NCBI GenBank assembly: GCA_964035575.1
Contig: OZ037836.1
Span: 124,001 to 188,000, forward strand
Reading direction: 5' to 3'
DNA from: Rhynchopus sp. YZ270_cl-10
Taxonomy: Eukaryota; Euglenozoa; Diplonemea; Diplonemida; Diplonemidae
Length of the DNA: 64,000 nucleotides
Every line of letters begins with the position of its first letter. The stretch's first letter is position 1. Under the pieces are notes generated by a model, which was not told the DNA's origin, searched no databases, and worked only from the letters and a program-made list of their open reading frames with translations. Made by a program: the position numbers and the translations under genes. Below are positions 31,596 through 41,051 of this stretch, in pieces.

Positions 31596-34500
31596 TCATG
31601 ACACGACACGTGTGAGGCCCGACTGACATCGCCGCGGACGTGACGTGAAAACGTGTTGTACATCCTGGTGCACAGCAGCGCTGTGTGCACTGTGCACGAC
31701 AGAGGTGTCTGCTCTGCGCAACGTCCCACCGGCTTCTCGCATAGACTCGGCCACACCTACATGCCTGCCCGGTGCAACGTAGCTACTAACCTGCAGTGTA
31801 CTGCCTGCTTCATCACCTATGTCAGTCATGCGTCTGCTCGCGATACTGCTGCTGCTGCACATAGTGTATCCCAGTAGACCAGCAGAGCTGCGTGTTGACG
31901 CAGAGGAAAGGCGCGAAGGTGAACGTAGGTAGTGTGCATGGGGCGAGCCGGTGACGCCCAGCTCAGACACCTCGCAGCTCCTGTCGAGGGCGCTGGAGAG
32001 GAGTGTGTGGTCGTCTGTGTCGGAGTCGTGGGTGCTGGTGTTGGTGTTCTCGGCAATGGCACGGTAATAGAGAATGTTGCGTCTGTCCGTGACGCTCAGG
32101 TACAGCTCCGTGCACACATCGCACACAGCCTTGCATGCGAGCAGTACCGAGCACGCAATAAAGACCTTCGCAGCAGTGCCAAACGTCCAGTGCCCCGTGT
32201 CCTCAGCGTAGTAGCCCGCAGCCATCAGCCCCAGGCCTGCAGCCTGAAGGATCTGGAACGCAGGCAGCATGTACCCGTCGCGTGCGCGTGCGTGCGGCCA
32301 CGTCGCAACCTCTGCACACAGCAGCACAACAAAGATCAGCGCACTGCTCAGCTTCTGGTGTCCGCACCCAACAAGCGTGTGCGCCGTCGAGCTGTTCACC
32401 GCCGAAACAGTCAGACTCGCAGCCATCTCGACGAAGGAAAAGCACGCCCACTCCTCACAGTACGGGCGAATCACAGCTGCGTACCGCAGGTGCCACAGCT
32501 CTGCCTCGCAGCGGCTCACCCACTCGCCTGGGCCCACCACCGCACTCAGCCACGTCCTCCCCCCCCTCATGTCCGTGTCGTGCAGGTAGTACCCCTTGCG
32601 GGGCACACCCACACGCACAGAGTACAGCACAAAGAACGGCACACCACAGCAGAACGCAAGCGCTGCAAAGCCAAGCAGAAACAGCGCCGTCGACGGTGGG
32701 TAAAACACAAGCGCAATCGCCCCGAGTGCCGTGCCCTGCAGCAGGAACTGGAACACAAACAGTGGTGCTGAGGGGAACCGGCACATCCCCACAGCGTCAA
32801 TCGCCTTGAAGTAGCCTGTGCACGTCACCACCTGCACAACAACGCTCATCACCACCCAGAACGACACAGTCACCAGGAAGTTCCCCACCACAAGCCCTGC
32901 CGCCTGCGAGCCAAAGAGCGTCCACTGTGTGGGGTGCAGCACAAAGGGGTACGTGCGCTGTGCCATCGGCTCACCAAGCTTGCAGAGCTGCCCCACAACC
33001 GCAAGGCGCAGTGCCGAGCCAGCAGACGCACCCGACACCAGCGACGCAACACTCGACGCATCTGCGACACCTGCGGTGGCTGCGCTTGCACGCCCCATGT
33101 CCTCCACCACGGCACCGCTGTGGTGTGCACGCACGTAGTCCTCTGTGCTTCCGTCTCCTTCTTCCTTGCCAGTCACCGACTCTTCTATTGTGGATACATG
33201 TGGTAAAGGTGTACGTGTCGGTGTCGGCTTGTGTGGAGAGGGCGTCTGGGGTGGGGCCAGTGTCGTACCCACTGCAGGTGCAAGTGTCGCTGGCAGAAGT
33301 GTAGTTGGTGCAGTACGTGGCGGCAAGGTCAGTGGCTGCAGTGTTGCTGGTGCGTGTGTGTCTGGTGCTGATGTCGCAGGCGGGTTTGTTGGTGCCTGTG
33401 TAGCAGGTGTCGTAGTGCTTGGTGAAAACGTCTCGCCAACAGGGAGTGCCGTTGGTGTCAATGTGTCTGGTGCGTGTGTGTCTGGTGCTGGCGTGGCTGG
33501 TGCAGGTGTGTCCGGGACAGCTGTGCGTGGTGCTGGTGTTGGGGGTGCAACTGTGTCACCAAGAGGGAGTGACGTTGGAACAGTTGGGGACAGTGTGTCT
33601 GGTGCTGAGGTTGGTGGGGATGGTGTAGCAGGTACGATCGTGAGTGGTGCAGGTGTGGATGGTGGCAAAGTTTGTGGTGATGGTGTGGCTGGCGATGACG
33701 TTGGCGGGGAAGGTGTTGCTGGTGCGGGCGTCGGTGGCGACTGTGTTGGTGGCGCTGGTGTTAGAGGAGACGACGTTTGTGGTGCTGGCGTCGTAGGTGC
33801 TGACGTGGGTGGCGATGGTGTCACCGGCACTGTCGTTGGCGGCACTGGAGTGTCTGGCGAATGTGTCGGTGGCGAAGGTGTTTCTGGGGATGGTGTAAGT
33901 GGCGCTGGCGTAGGTGGCGAAGGTGTTGGTGGCACTGACGTGGGTGGCGATGGTGTCACCGGCACTGTAGTTGGCGGCGCTGGAGTGTCTGGCGACTGTG
34001 TCGGTGGCGAAGGTGTTACTGGGGATGGTGTAAGTGGCGCTGGTGTAGGTGGCGATGGTGTTTCTGGTGCGGGCGTCAGTGGAACTGGGGTCACTGGCGA
34101 CAGCGTAGGTGGCGCTGGAGTTAGAGGAGACGACGTTGGCGGCACAGGGGTGGCTGGTGACTGTGTCGGTGGAGAAGGTGTTTCTGGGGATGGTGTAAGT
34201 GGCGCTGGCGTCGTTCGTGCTGGTGTTGGTGGCGCTGACGTGGGTGGCGCTGGAGTGCCTGGTGACTGTGTCGGTGGCGAAGGTGTTACTGGGGATGGTG
34301 TAAGTGGCGCTGGTGTTGGTGGCGAAGGTGTTGCTAAAGGATAAGTAGGTACCACCGTCTCTGGCACTGCTGCTGGCGTCGTCGGAGGCAACGTCGGCAC
34401 TCCCACGGGTGGCACGGTTTGCGGCGCAGGTGTATCTGGCACCGCTACTGGCATCCAATACACATGCAGGCCTGACGTACCGTACAGCACATACCAAGGC

Positions 34501-35468
34501 GCGCTCACAACAAGCCCGCTCATGGGACCCTTGTCGCCCACTTCCCAGTAGTCATACCCTGGCATGACGTTTTCCACGTTGCCCGGTTCAACGAAGTGGA
34601 GGTACATATAGCTTGCATCCTGAAGGTAGGTGTAGATGTACGAGTCGTCGAAGGCCACGATACGTTTCTCTGCGTCTGCGAAGGTCTGGTCCTGCGGGAG
34701 GGTCGAAGTGTCGCCAAACACCTGCAGGGCAGGCATGTCGTTGTAGTCGTTCCCGAGCAGCATCAGCATGCGCGACGTCAAGGAGAAGTGCATGCCCACG
34801 ACCTCCGCCACCTCTAGCGTCCTTGCTATTGGCTGCTGCGGGAGCAGCCCTGCGTCGTACGACAGGACACGCTCATTAGTTGATATGTACAACATCTCAT
34901 TCCCAGCGTCGTACGCCATATGCGTGCACCCTCCTTCCAAGGCCACATCCGTGAACACCCACGGATCCACCATGTGGTCAATGGTGTGCAACGTCATGCC
35001 GCAGCACACAAACACCAGCCCATCAGACCACGTGCTCTGCACAATCGCTGCGCACGGTGCGCCCACGCTGTTCACAATATCCTTCGCGTCGTCCGTACCA
35101 GAAAAGCTTGCGACCGGCAGCTCCGCCACCAACTTTGCGTACCTCTGCACGCCAGAAGTATGCTTGAAGACCACATGAAGCACATTACTGTCCATGTTGT
35201 CCGTCACTGACAGGAGATAACTGCTGCCAGGTAGTGCCGCTTCTCCAGCGGACACAAACCCACCACCCCCAGAGAGACAACGTTGGTAGATCTTCGACGC
35301 CTCCGCGAATCGTATGCAGTCACCCAGCAAGGAGACCCCGCTAACGGGGCTGCCAAGCGTCTCGATAGTCTGAAAGAACACAGGCGGTTCAGGCTGCGCG
35401 TAGCACAACAGAGGCAGAATCAGCAGAAGTGTGCACACAAACACAGATAACCTCGTTCGTGAGCTCAT
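31596..35468 (-). CDS. Surface membrane protein: ectodomain, Pro/Thr stalk, seven membrane segments
   Basis: 1290 residues from the ATG at 35468 (MSSRTRLSVFVCTLLLILPL, a signal peptide). An upstream TTG is not used. An ectodomain of about 350 residues has repeated blade-like stretches (YDAGNEMLYISTNERVLSYD), perhaps a beta-propeller. A stalk of about 400 residues is built of TPAPPTPSP-type repeats and is likely heavily O-glycosylated. About seven hydrophobic segments follow, from [20 protein letters not shown] to [19 protein letters not shown] Ser/Thr-rich cytoplasmic tail closes the protein. The arrangement would suit a surface receptor or coat protein, but I recognise no named family. The membrane part is almost identical to that of the protein at 59649-63182. 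Confidence 0.82.
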   Translation of the reverse strand: MSSRTRLSVFVCTLLLILPLLCYAQPEPPVFFQTIETLGSPVSGVSLLGDCIRFAEASKIYQRCLSGGGGFVSAGEAALPGSSYLLSVTDNMDSNVLHVVFKHTSGVQRYAKLVAELPVASFSGTDDAKDIVNSVGAPCAAIVQSTWSDGLVFVCCGMTLHTIDHMVDPWVFTDVALEGGCTHMAYDAGNEMLYISTNERVLSYDAGLLPQQPIARTLEVAEVVGMHFSLTSRMLMLLGNDYNDMPALQVFGDTSTLPQDQTFADAEKRIVAFDDSYIYTYLQDASYMYLHFVEPGNVENVMPGYDYWEVGDKGPMSGLVVSAPWYVLYGTSGLHVYWMPVAVPDTPAPQTVPPVGVPTLPPTTPAAVPETVVPTYPLATPSPPTPAPLTPSPVTPSPPTQSPGTPAPPTSAPPTPARTTPAPLTPSPETPSPPTQSPATPVPPTSSPLTPAPPTLSPVTPVPLTPAPETPSPPTPAPLTPSPVTPSPPTQSPDTPAPPTTVPVTPSPPTSVPPTPSPPTPAPLTPSPETPSPPTHSPDTPVPPTTVPVTPSPPTSAPTTPAPQTSSPLTPAPPTQSPPTPAPATPSPPTSSPATPSPQTLPPSTPAPLTIVPATPSPPTSAPDTLSPTVPTSLPLGDTVAPPTPAPRTAVPDTPAPATPAPDTHAPDTLTPTALPVGETFSPSTTTPATQAPTNPPATSAPDTHAPATLQPLTLPPRTAPTTLLPATLAPAVGTTLAPPQTPSPHKPTPTRTPLPHVSTIEESVTGKEEGDGSTEDYVRAHHSGAVVEDMGRASAATAGVADASSVASLVSGASAGSALRLAVVGQLCKLGEPMAQRTYPFVLHPTQWTLFGSQAAGLVVGNFLVTVSFWVVMSVVVQVVTCTGYFKAIDAVGMCRFPSAPLFVFQFLLQGTALGAIALVFYPPSTALFLLGFAALAFCCGVPFFVLYSVRVGVPRKGYYLHDTDMRGGRTWLSAVVGPGEWVSRCEAELWHLRYAAVIRPYCEEWACFSFVEMAASLTVSAVNSSTAHTLVGCGHQKLSSALIFVVLLCAEVATWPHARARDGYMLPAFQILQAAGLGLMAAGYYAEDTGHWTFGTAAKVFIACSVLLACKAVCDVCTELYLSVTDRRNILYYRAIAENTNTSTHDSDTDDHTLLSSALDRSCEVSELGVTGSPHAHYLRSPSRLSSASTRSSAGLLGYTMCSSSSIASRRMTDIGDEAGSTLQVSSYVAPGRHVGVAESMREAGGTLRRADTSVVHSAHSAAVHQDVQHVFTSRPRRCQSGLTRVVS

Positions 35469-35832
35469 ATGACCCCCCACGAAACACACAAGCCCTTCCT
35501 GTTGGGAAGTGGGGGTGGGGGTGAGATAAGTGGTCTGCGAAGAAGTGGGGTTCAAAAGAGATGGAGCAAGTTTTGCAGGTAGACTCAGAACAGTGCGCAA
35601 TCAGGCTGGGGGGGAAAAGTCTGGAGAAAAAGATGGCAAAACTACAAAAAGGGGGGAGACGGGGTACTTTTTTTCTTCTTCTTCTGTTGCAGTATTTTTC
35701 ACCGTCATCCTTTTACTCGTGGTTCTTCGGTGAGGCTGCAACCACCACAGCACACCTCATCGTCATTGTGCGTGTCTCTGCCGTTTGTGTGCTTGCTTGG
35801 GGGATTCGTCTCTGCTGCGTTTCGGACGTGCT
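35469..35832. other. Intergenic, type B 3-prime flank
   Basis: 35735-35832 holds the GGCTGCAACCACCACAGCAC stretch and the former coding sequence for the basic C-terminal tail of the neighbouring LRR gene, now out of frame. Confidence 0.6.
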
Positions 35833-36720
35833 TCAACCACAAGCTTGCTCAGCTCTCCGTTTCACTTCGTCGGACACAGCACTGCTGCAGCCGGTAAGGT
35901 AAATACTCTTCAACGACGCGAAGTCAACGAATGGAGAACCAACTAACGTAACCCTGCTGAGTCGTGACAGATCTAGGGTGGTTAAACCTACGCAGTCCCA
36001 GAGAAAGTAGCCACCGATTTCTGTCAAGCTGCTAAGGGGTGAAAGATCCAGAGTGGTAAATTTGCAGCTGGCGAGAAAGCAATGACCCAACACGGTCACG
36101 TTGCTAAGTGGCGAGAGATCGAGGGTGGTAAACATGCAGCCGGCGAGAAAGGAGTCACCAACCACCGTCACACTGCGCAACCCAAAGATGTCGATGCTTG
36201 TCAACGATGTGCACTCACGCAGAAAGTTGTCACCAACCACCGTCACATTCCTCAACCCACAAAGGTCGATGCTTGTTAACGAGGTGCAGTCGTAGAGAAA
36301 CTCATCGCCAATGCGTGTCACAAAGGACACAGCACTCAGATCAAGTGTTGTTAACGATGAACCCGACAAGAACCCATCAGGAATGACAGTCGCAACCTCC
36401 GCCTGCAGAAGCAAACACGCCACCTCAGGATCCTCCACAGTGGCCAGCGCCTCTGCCGTGATGTCTGTCACACCCAACGCATGAAGTGCTGCTATGGATT
36501 CGTGCTTCTGCGTTTTTGTGAGGATGATTGTGTCACCAACACTCAGCTGAGTCATGTCCGCTCCTTCTCCCATCGCTTCGTCTCCGAAACTCATGCAAAA
36601 GCTGTCTTCAGGCAACCCCATTGCAGACGCCACCTTCCGCCGCAAGTCCTCCACTGTGTCATCTGCACCCACCTCGACTGTGTGCTGATTCGCTCTGAAA
36701 TCCTCGAAGTGCACGTCCAT
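35833..36720 (-). CDS. UBL-LRR protein, type B, tail lost by frameshift
   Basis: 295 residues from the ATG at 36720 (MDVHFEDFRANQ). UBL at 1-70, helical linker, then about seven LRR units (RNVTVVGDNFLREC, RSVTVVGDSFLAGC, SNVTVLGHCFLASC, SSLTEIGGYFLWDC). The end reads SSAVSDEVKRRAEQACG instead of the RPKRSR...KRQR tail. Near 35858 the copy has CCGTTTCACTTC where the sister gene has CCGTTCCTCACTTC, a 2-bp loss. The basic tail is still encoded downstream but in another frame. The protein is otherwise intact, so it may be made without the nuclear-like signal. It shares the 5-prime flank of the other type B genes. Confidence 0.82.
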   Translation of the reverse strand: MDVHFEDFRANQHTVEVGADDTVEDLRRKVASAMGLPEDSFCMSFGDEAMGEGADMTQLSVGDTIILTKTQKHESIAALHALGVTDITAEALATVEDPEVACLLLQAEVATVIPDGFLSGSSLTTLDLSAVSFVTRIGDEFLYDCTSLTSIDLCGLRNVTVVGDNFLRECTSLTSIDIFGLRSVTVVGDSFLAGCMFTTLDLSPLSNVTVLGHCFLASCKFTTLDLSPLSSLTEIGGYFLWDCVGLTTLDLSRLSRVTLVGSPFVDFASLKSIYLTGCSSAVSDEVKRRAEQACG

Positions 36721-36915
36721 TTGTTTGTTGTGGTTTTGTGTTCTGAGCTCTGTGTGTGGTGGTGGGGTGCGGAGGACAACAAACCCTTGTGGTCCTTCTG
36801 AAAGAACCTTGCTTATGTTTACAGTGTTCCGACACCACTGATCGAGTGTACAATCAGCCTGGAGCAAATGTGGCAAAACTACTAAACTAAAAGGGGGGGA
36901 GACGGGGTGGACGTT
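36721..36915 (-). promoter_or_regulatory. Conserved 5-prime flank of type B genes
   Basis: About 195 bp before the ATG (TTTGTTTGTTGTGGTTTTGT, then GGTCCTTCTGAAAGAACCTT and CACTGATCGAGTGTACAATC), repeated nearly unchanged at 38733-38910, 51466-51650, 52953-53150 and 54443-54640. It is found only upstream of type B genes, so it probably holds the promoter or 5-prime leader. CTTTCAGAAGGACC reads the same in every copy. Confidence 0.5.
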
Positions 36916-37599
36916 TGAGTTGTATTCTGTTTTAGTATTTACACCGCCATCCTTTTCCTTGTGGCTCATTATTTGCTTTCTTTATGTTTGTGGACAGCCT
37001 CCCAGTGAAGCGTGTGACCCATGCTCTAGGTATGGGATGTGCTTGCTTTATGCTTATTATTACTCCAAAGCTTATTTGATAAAAATGGGTGAAAACAGTT
37101 AGAGCGATCGTAGCATTTCCCCTGTCAACTGCGTTTGAACTAGAAGCAAAAGAGAAAAATCCAGCACGTGTGGAAGAAGAAAAGCAGAGGAAAATATTTG
37201 TTTGAACTTTCTGATTCAAAGTGATGTTTACTTTTTGGGCACGGGGCGGAGAATGAAACCTGTTCGATAAAAGAAACGGGAGCTTCTTGTTATATCTCGT
37301 TCAAGACGATTGGGGAACAATCAAATGTGTGGGAAATAATAAAAACCGCGTTTGCCTTCAGTTTAGTTGGTACGCTACTCACGTCATACGCACAAACAAA
37401 AAAGTCCCACACGTATGAATCATTACCACCACAAAGTATTTGTCCTGATAAAGAAAATAGCGTGAGATAATCTGAACGTACACGCTGTGTGCTGTGCTAC
37501 ATTGCAGGCTTCCTCAAACACAAATGACACGTGAGCCACCACTTGGTACCGCGAACCTCGCCAATTCTGAGGCTGAAACCACCACAGCACACCTCATCG
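36916..37599. repeat. Repeat module and type B 3-prime flank
   Basis: 37065-37300 is a diverged AAGCTTATTTGATAAAAAT...module. 37325-37540 is the 3-prime flank common to type B genes (CACAAAGTATTTGTCCTGAT, GCGTGAGATAATCTGAACGT), also before 42722, 51987 and 53474. No separate gene. Confidence 0.6.
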
Positions 37600-38732
37600 T
37601 CATTGTGCGGGTCTCTGTCGTTTGTGTGCCTGCTCGGGGGATTCGTCTCTGCTGCGTTTCGGACGTGCTTCAACCACAAGCTTACTCAGCTCTCCGTTCC
37701 TCACTTCGTCGGACACAGCACTGCTGCAGCCGGTAAGGTAAATACTCTTCAATGACGGCAACGAAGTGCAACATTCAACAAATGGATGAACAACATCAGC
37801 AACCCTGCTGAGTGGTGACAGATCTAGGGTGGTTAAACCTTCGCAGTGCCAGAGAAAGAAGCCACCGACTTCTGCCAAGTTTCGAAGTGGTGAGAGATCC
37901 AGAGTGGTTATAGCTTTGCAGTCCTCAAGAAAGTAATGACCAAGCACGGTCACGTTGCTAAGTGGCGAGAGATCGAGGGTCGTAAATTTGCAGCCGGAGA
38001 GAAAGCAGTCACCAACCACCGTCACACTGCTCAACCCAAAGATGTCGATGCTTGTTAACGATGTGCACTCGGACAGAAAGTTGTCACCAACCTGTGTCAC
38101 ATTGCACAACCCAGAAAGGTCGATGCTTGTTAACGAGGTGCAGTAGCAGAGAAACTCATCTCCAATGCGTGTCACAAAGGACACAGCACTCAGATCAAGT
38201 GTTGTTAACGATGAACCCGACAAGAACTCGTCCGGAATAACAGTCGCAACCTCCGCCTGAAGAAGCAAACACGCCACCTCAGGATCCTCCACAGTGGCCA
38301 ACGCCTCTGCCGTGATGTTTGTCTCACCCAACGCATGAAGTGCTGCTATGGCTTCGTACTTCTGTGTTTTTGTGAGGTGGGGGCCCGTTTTCGATGCATG
38401 CACCCCTATCCGAGATAGGTGATACAATACATCGTGGGGGTGATGTTACATAAGTCCATCACCGCCCCTGCTGTGCCCATCCTTCTGCTTCGTCTGCTTC
38501 TTCTTGAAGAAGCCTCCTTCTGTGTTTTTGTGAGGATGATTGTGTCACCAGCACTCAGCTGAGTCATGTCCGCTCCTTCTCCCATCGCTTCGTCTCCGAA
38601 ACTCATGCAAAAGCTGTCTTCAGGCAACCCCATTGAAGACGCCACCTTCCGCCGCAAGTCCTCCACTGTGTCATCTGCACCCACCTCGACTGTGTGCTGA
38701 TTCGCTCTGAAATCCTCGAAGTGCACGTCCAT
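37600..38732 (-). pseudogene. UBL-LRR type B gene broken by a 139-bp insertion
   Basis: The start (ATG at 38732) and UBL domain run to TKTQK. The second half (from TQKYEAIAALHALGETN to the tail RPKRSR...KRQR at 37600) is in another frame because 139 bp (38378-38516) plus a 19-bp duplication lie between them. 158 extra bases is not a multiple of three. As read, the first half gives a 108-residue UBL protein with an unrelated end; the second half has no good start. Apart from the insert, both halves are intact, so the insertion is the main lesion. About seven LRR units remain. Confidence 0.85.
38378..38516. mobile_element. 139-bp short interspersed element in an LRR gene, 19-bp target duplication
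   Basis: The direct repeat CTTCTGTGTTTTTGTGAGG occurs at 38359-38377 and 38517-38535, while intact type B genes have it once. The insert carries CGATGCATG, GATAGGTGATACAATACAT and a GGTGAT...ATCACC hairpin (reverse strand). A related sequence lies at 24765-24831. The 19-bp duplication equals that of the LINE at 43033-50788, so the LINE machinery may have moved it; the two share no obvious end sequence. Confidence 0.75.
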
Positions 38733-38910
38733 TTGTTTGTTGTGGTCTGATATCTGTGGTGGGGTGTGGAGGACAACAAACCCTTGTGGTCCTTCTGAAA
38801 GAACCTTGCTTATGTTCAGTGTTCCGACACCACTGATCGAGTGTACAATCAGCCTGGAGCAAATGTGGCAAAACTACTAAACTAAAAGGGGGGGAGACGG
38901 GGTGGACGTT
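38733..38910 (-). promoter_or_regulatory. Conserved 5-prime flank of the broken type B gene
   Basis: Same flank as at 36721-36915, with a small deletion near 38748-38760. Confidence 0.45.
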
Positions 38911-38928
38911 TGATTGCTTGATTGTTTG

Positions 38929-40785
38929 ATTACTGAGGGGGGGCTAATAAAGTATACGGGGGTAATAAAGTATACGGCGCGGAAACCCATTTTGAGCGTG
39001 GAAATCTGTGAAATAAAGTATAGTCCTACTATACGGGTTTTGTGTACATTTTTCTTACTAAAAATTTTTTACAGCATTTTTTGCACAAAAAATCGAAATT
39101 TTTTTTTTTTGATTTCGGTGGTCCGGATTCTGTGCGTGCTGTGATGGGGTCACTTTGCGCTAAGAAATGAGTATTTTTGACCTAAAACGCGTGTATAAGT
39201 TTTCACACGATTGGTGCCTGATGGGGTTCAGATTTGTGAAAATTTAAGTCACCAAAAAGTTGTTCATTTTTCCACATTGACCCCACCACTGACTGGGATT
39301 GGCCCAAAAATGTCAATGGTGGTGTTTTCGCGAGGTTTCGGCCACTAGAAACCCCAAAATAACAGTGATTTTTTTTTTTTTTTCCCTGCAGGCAGGGTCC
39401 TAGCTTGGTTTTGAAAAAAAATACCAAATCTGGGTCAGAATTTTTTTTTTGGGTCAGCAGAGGTTTTGGGCCTTGGGGGGCTTGTCTTGGCTTTTTTGGG
39501 TTTTCCGAGCTCTACCCTCACTGTGGTGGGGTCATTTCAGAAAAATGGACAAGTTCTTGACTGATACAATTTTTGGCCACTACGACTAGTGAGTTGCTCA
39601 CAACGTTAAATGGAACGCTACTATAACCATAAAAATCACTTCCCGTTCATAGATCACCCAACACAAAATATATAAAATGGCGCCGCAGGCGAAAAAAATT
39701 AGGGTACGGTGTAAAAATGTAGCTTTTTACACCACAGAGTCAGTCTACGAACCCTTTTTTGCGGAGCAAAAAAGGAAAAATGGCGCCGCAGGCAAAAAAA
39801 ATTGGGTCCAGCCCTGGACGGTGCCGGATTTTTTTGTCGATATTTTTTTCTTACCCCAGAAAAGGTGGTGGGCCCCCAAAGAGGGGAAAAAATCAGAATT
39901 TCCCAATTTCCAAATTAATTAATTCCCTTTTTTTTTTTTTTCCGTGGGTCGCGACCCAGGCACTTGGGTCAGCTTGACCCACTGACCCAGGCAAGCTAGG
40001 ACTCTGCTGCAGGGTTTCCGCCAGGATTTGGGGTTTCAGGAATTGGGGGGGACTATCAAAAAGACCCCTCAAAAAAAATTTTTCTCCCCGCAAAAGCGGT
40101 CGTCGCGCGCTTCGCGCGCGCCTCCCTGCAGGCCACAGAGTGGAGAGGCGAAGGGCAGGTTTGATAGCAGCCATGTCAAGCTTCACAGCTGTGTTGTCTG
40201 GTAGAGGTGGTTTGTTTGGAGGTCGGGGGTGGAAGCTTAACAAGGTAAGGGGTCCTGTGAGAGTGGAGGGTAATGGTGTTTGCTTTTTCTATTGTATGGT
40301 GCTACAGTCATTACAGTGCTGCAGTGGGAACATGTAATAACTACCCGTCGCTTGCACCGAAGCCTCCTTAGAAAAAGGGGCAATGCACGGAAGTATCGAT
40401 GGAAGTATATCAATATCACATAGCTAGCAACACAGCGCCGCAGGCGCACGGTACGCTACTTTTACCCTTTTTTTAAAAGATTGCACCACCCCCTTTTTCT
40501 TCCACTTCTTCTGGCACAGCGAGCCAAATGCTCTGCACGGTGGGGTCGCATGACCACGGGGGATCATCTACAACCTCCAAAACCCCATTTTTCTTGGGGG
40601 GGACCATGGTCCCCCCCAAACCCCTGTAAAAATCCGGATTTTTCTGGGAAAAATATTGGGGGGGTCCATGGTCCCCCCCGGTCCCCCTTGGCGGAAACCC
40701 TGTCCCTTTTCGTTTTTTGGCCATTTAAGCAGTAATTCCCGCCGAATAAAGTATACGTATACTTTAATAGCTCCCCCCCAGTAAT
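38929..40785. mobile_element. Candidate 1.86-kb element with imperfect terminal inverted repeats
   Basis: The left end reads ATTACTGAGGGGGGGCTAAT then AAAGTATACG. The right end, reversed, reads ATTACTGGGGGGGAGCTATT then AAAGTATACG. The right end also has the 20-bp palindrome TAAAGTATACGTATACTTTA. No target duplication was found and no transposase is visible. The interior holds poly-T and poly-C runs, copies of the GTGGTGGGGTCA motif in both orientations (39220-39330 minus, 39520-39580 plus), and a repeated AAAATGGCGCCGCAGGC (39675 and 39777). It may be a nest of several repeats. No gene is supported inside. Confidence 0.45.
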
Positions 40786-41043
40786 ACAATTACAGCACAC
40801 AGATGCAGCAAAATGGCTCGCTTTTGCGGGTGGCGAAATGCCATCTCTTTGTTCTTCGACACGGCTGCTTTAAGCGGGTTGTTTTACGGATCGAGGAGCA
40901 GGAGCTCAGCTATATTGAATTGAATTGGAGAAGAGGATGCGTCCAATGAAAATCACGTCAGTAGAAAAGTTCGAGAATGTAGGTTTTATTATTTTTGCAT
41001 GTCCCTAAAAGATATAAAAAACCTTTGCTTTTTGTGTAGCACA
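40786..41043. other. Intergenic, short repeat
   Basis: 40935-40992 is a copy of the GCGTCCAATGAAAATCA repeat also at 30396 and 30905. Nothing else seen. Confidence 0.5.
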
Positions 41044-41051
41044 ATTTTACT

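Noticed and set aside
33145-34344. Plus-strand 399-codon Gly/Val-rich frame
   Set aside because: It is the antisense of the Pro/Thr stalk of the membrane protein at 31596-35468; the same happens at 61132-62256 opposite the second copy.
35469-35600. Longer N-terminus for the membrane protein from an upstream non-ATG codon
   Set aside because: The ATG at 35468 is followed at once by a signal peptide, as in the second copy.
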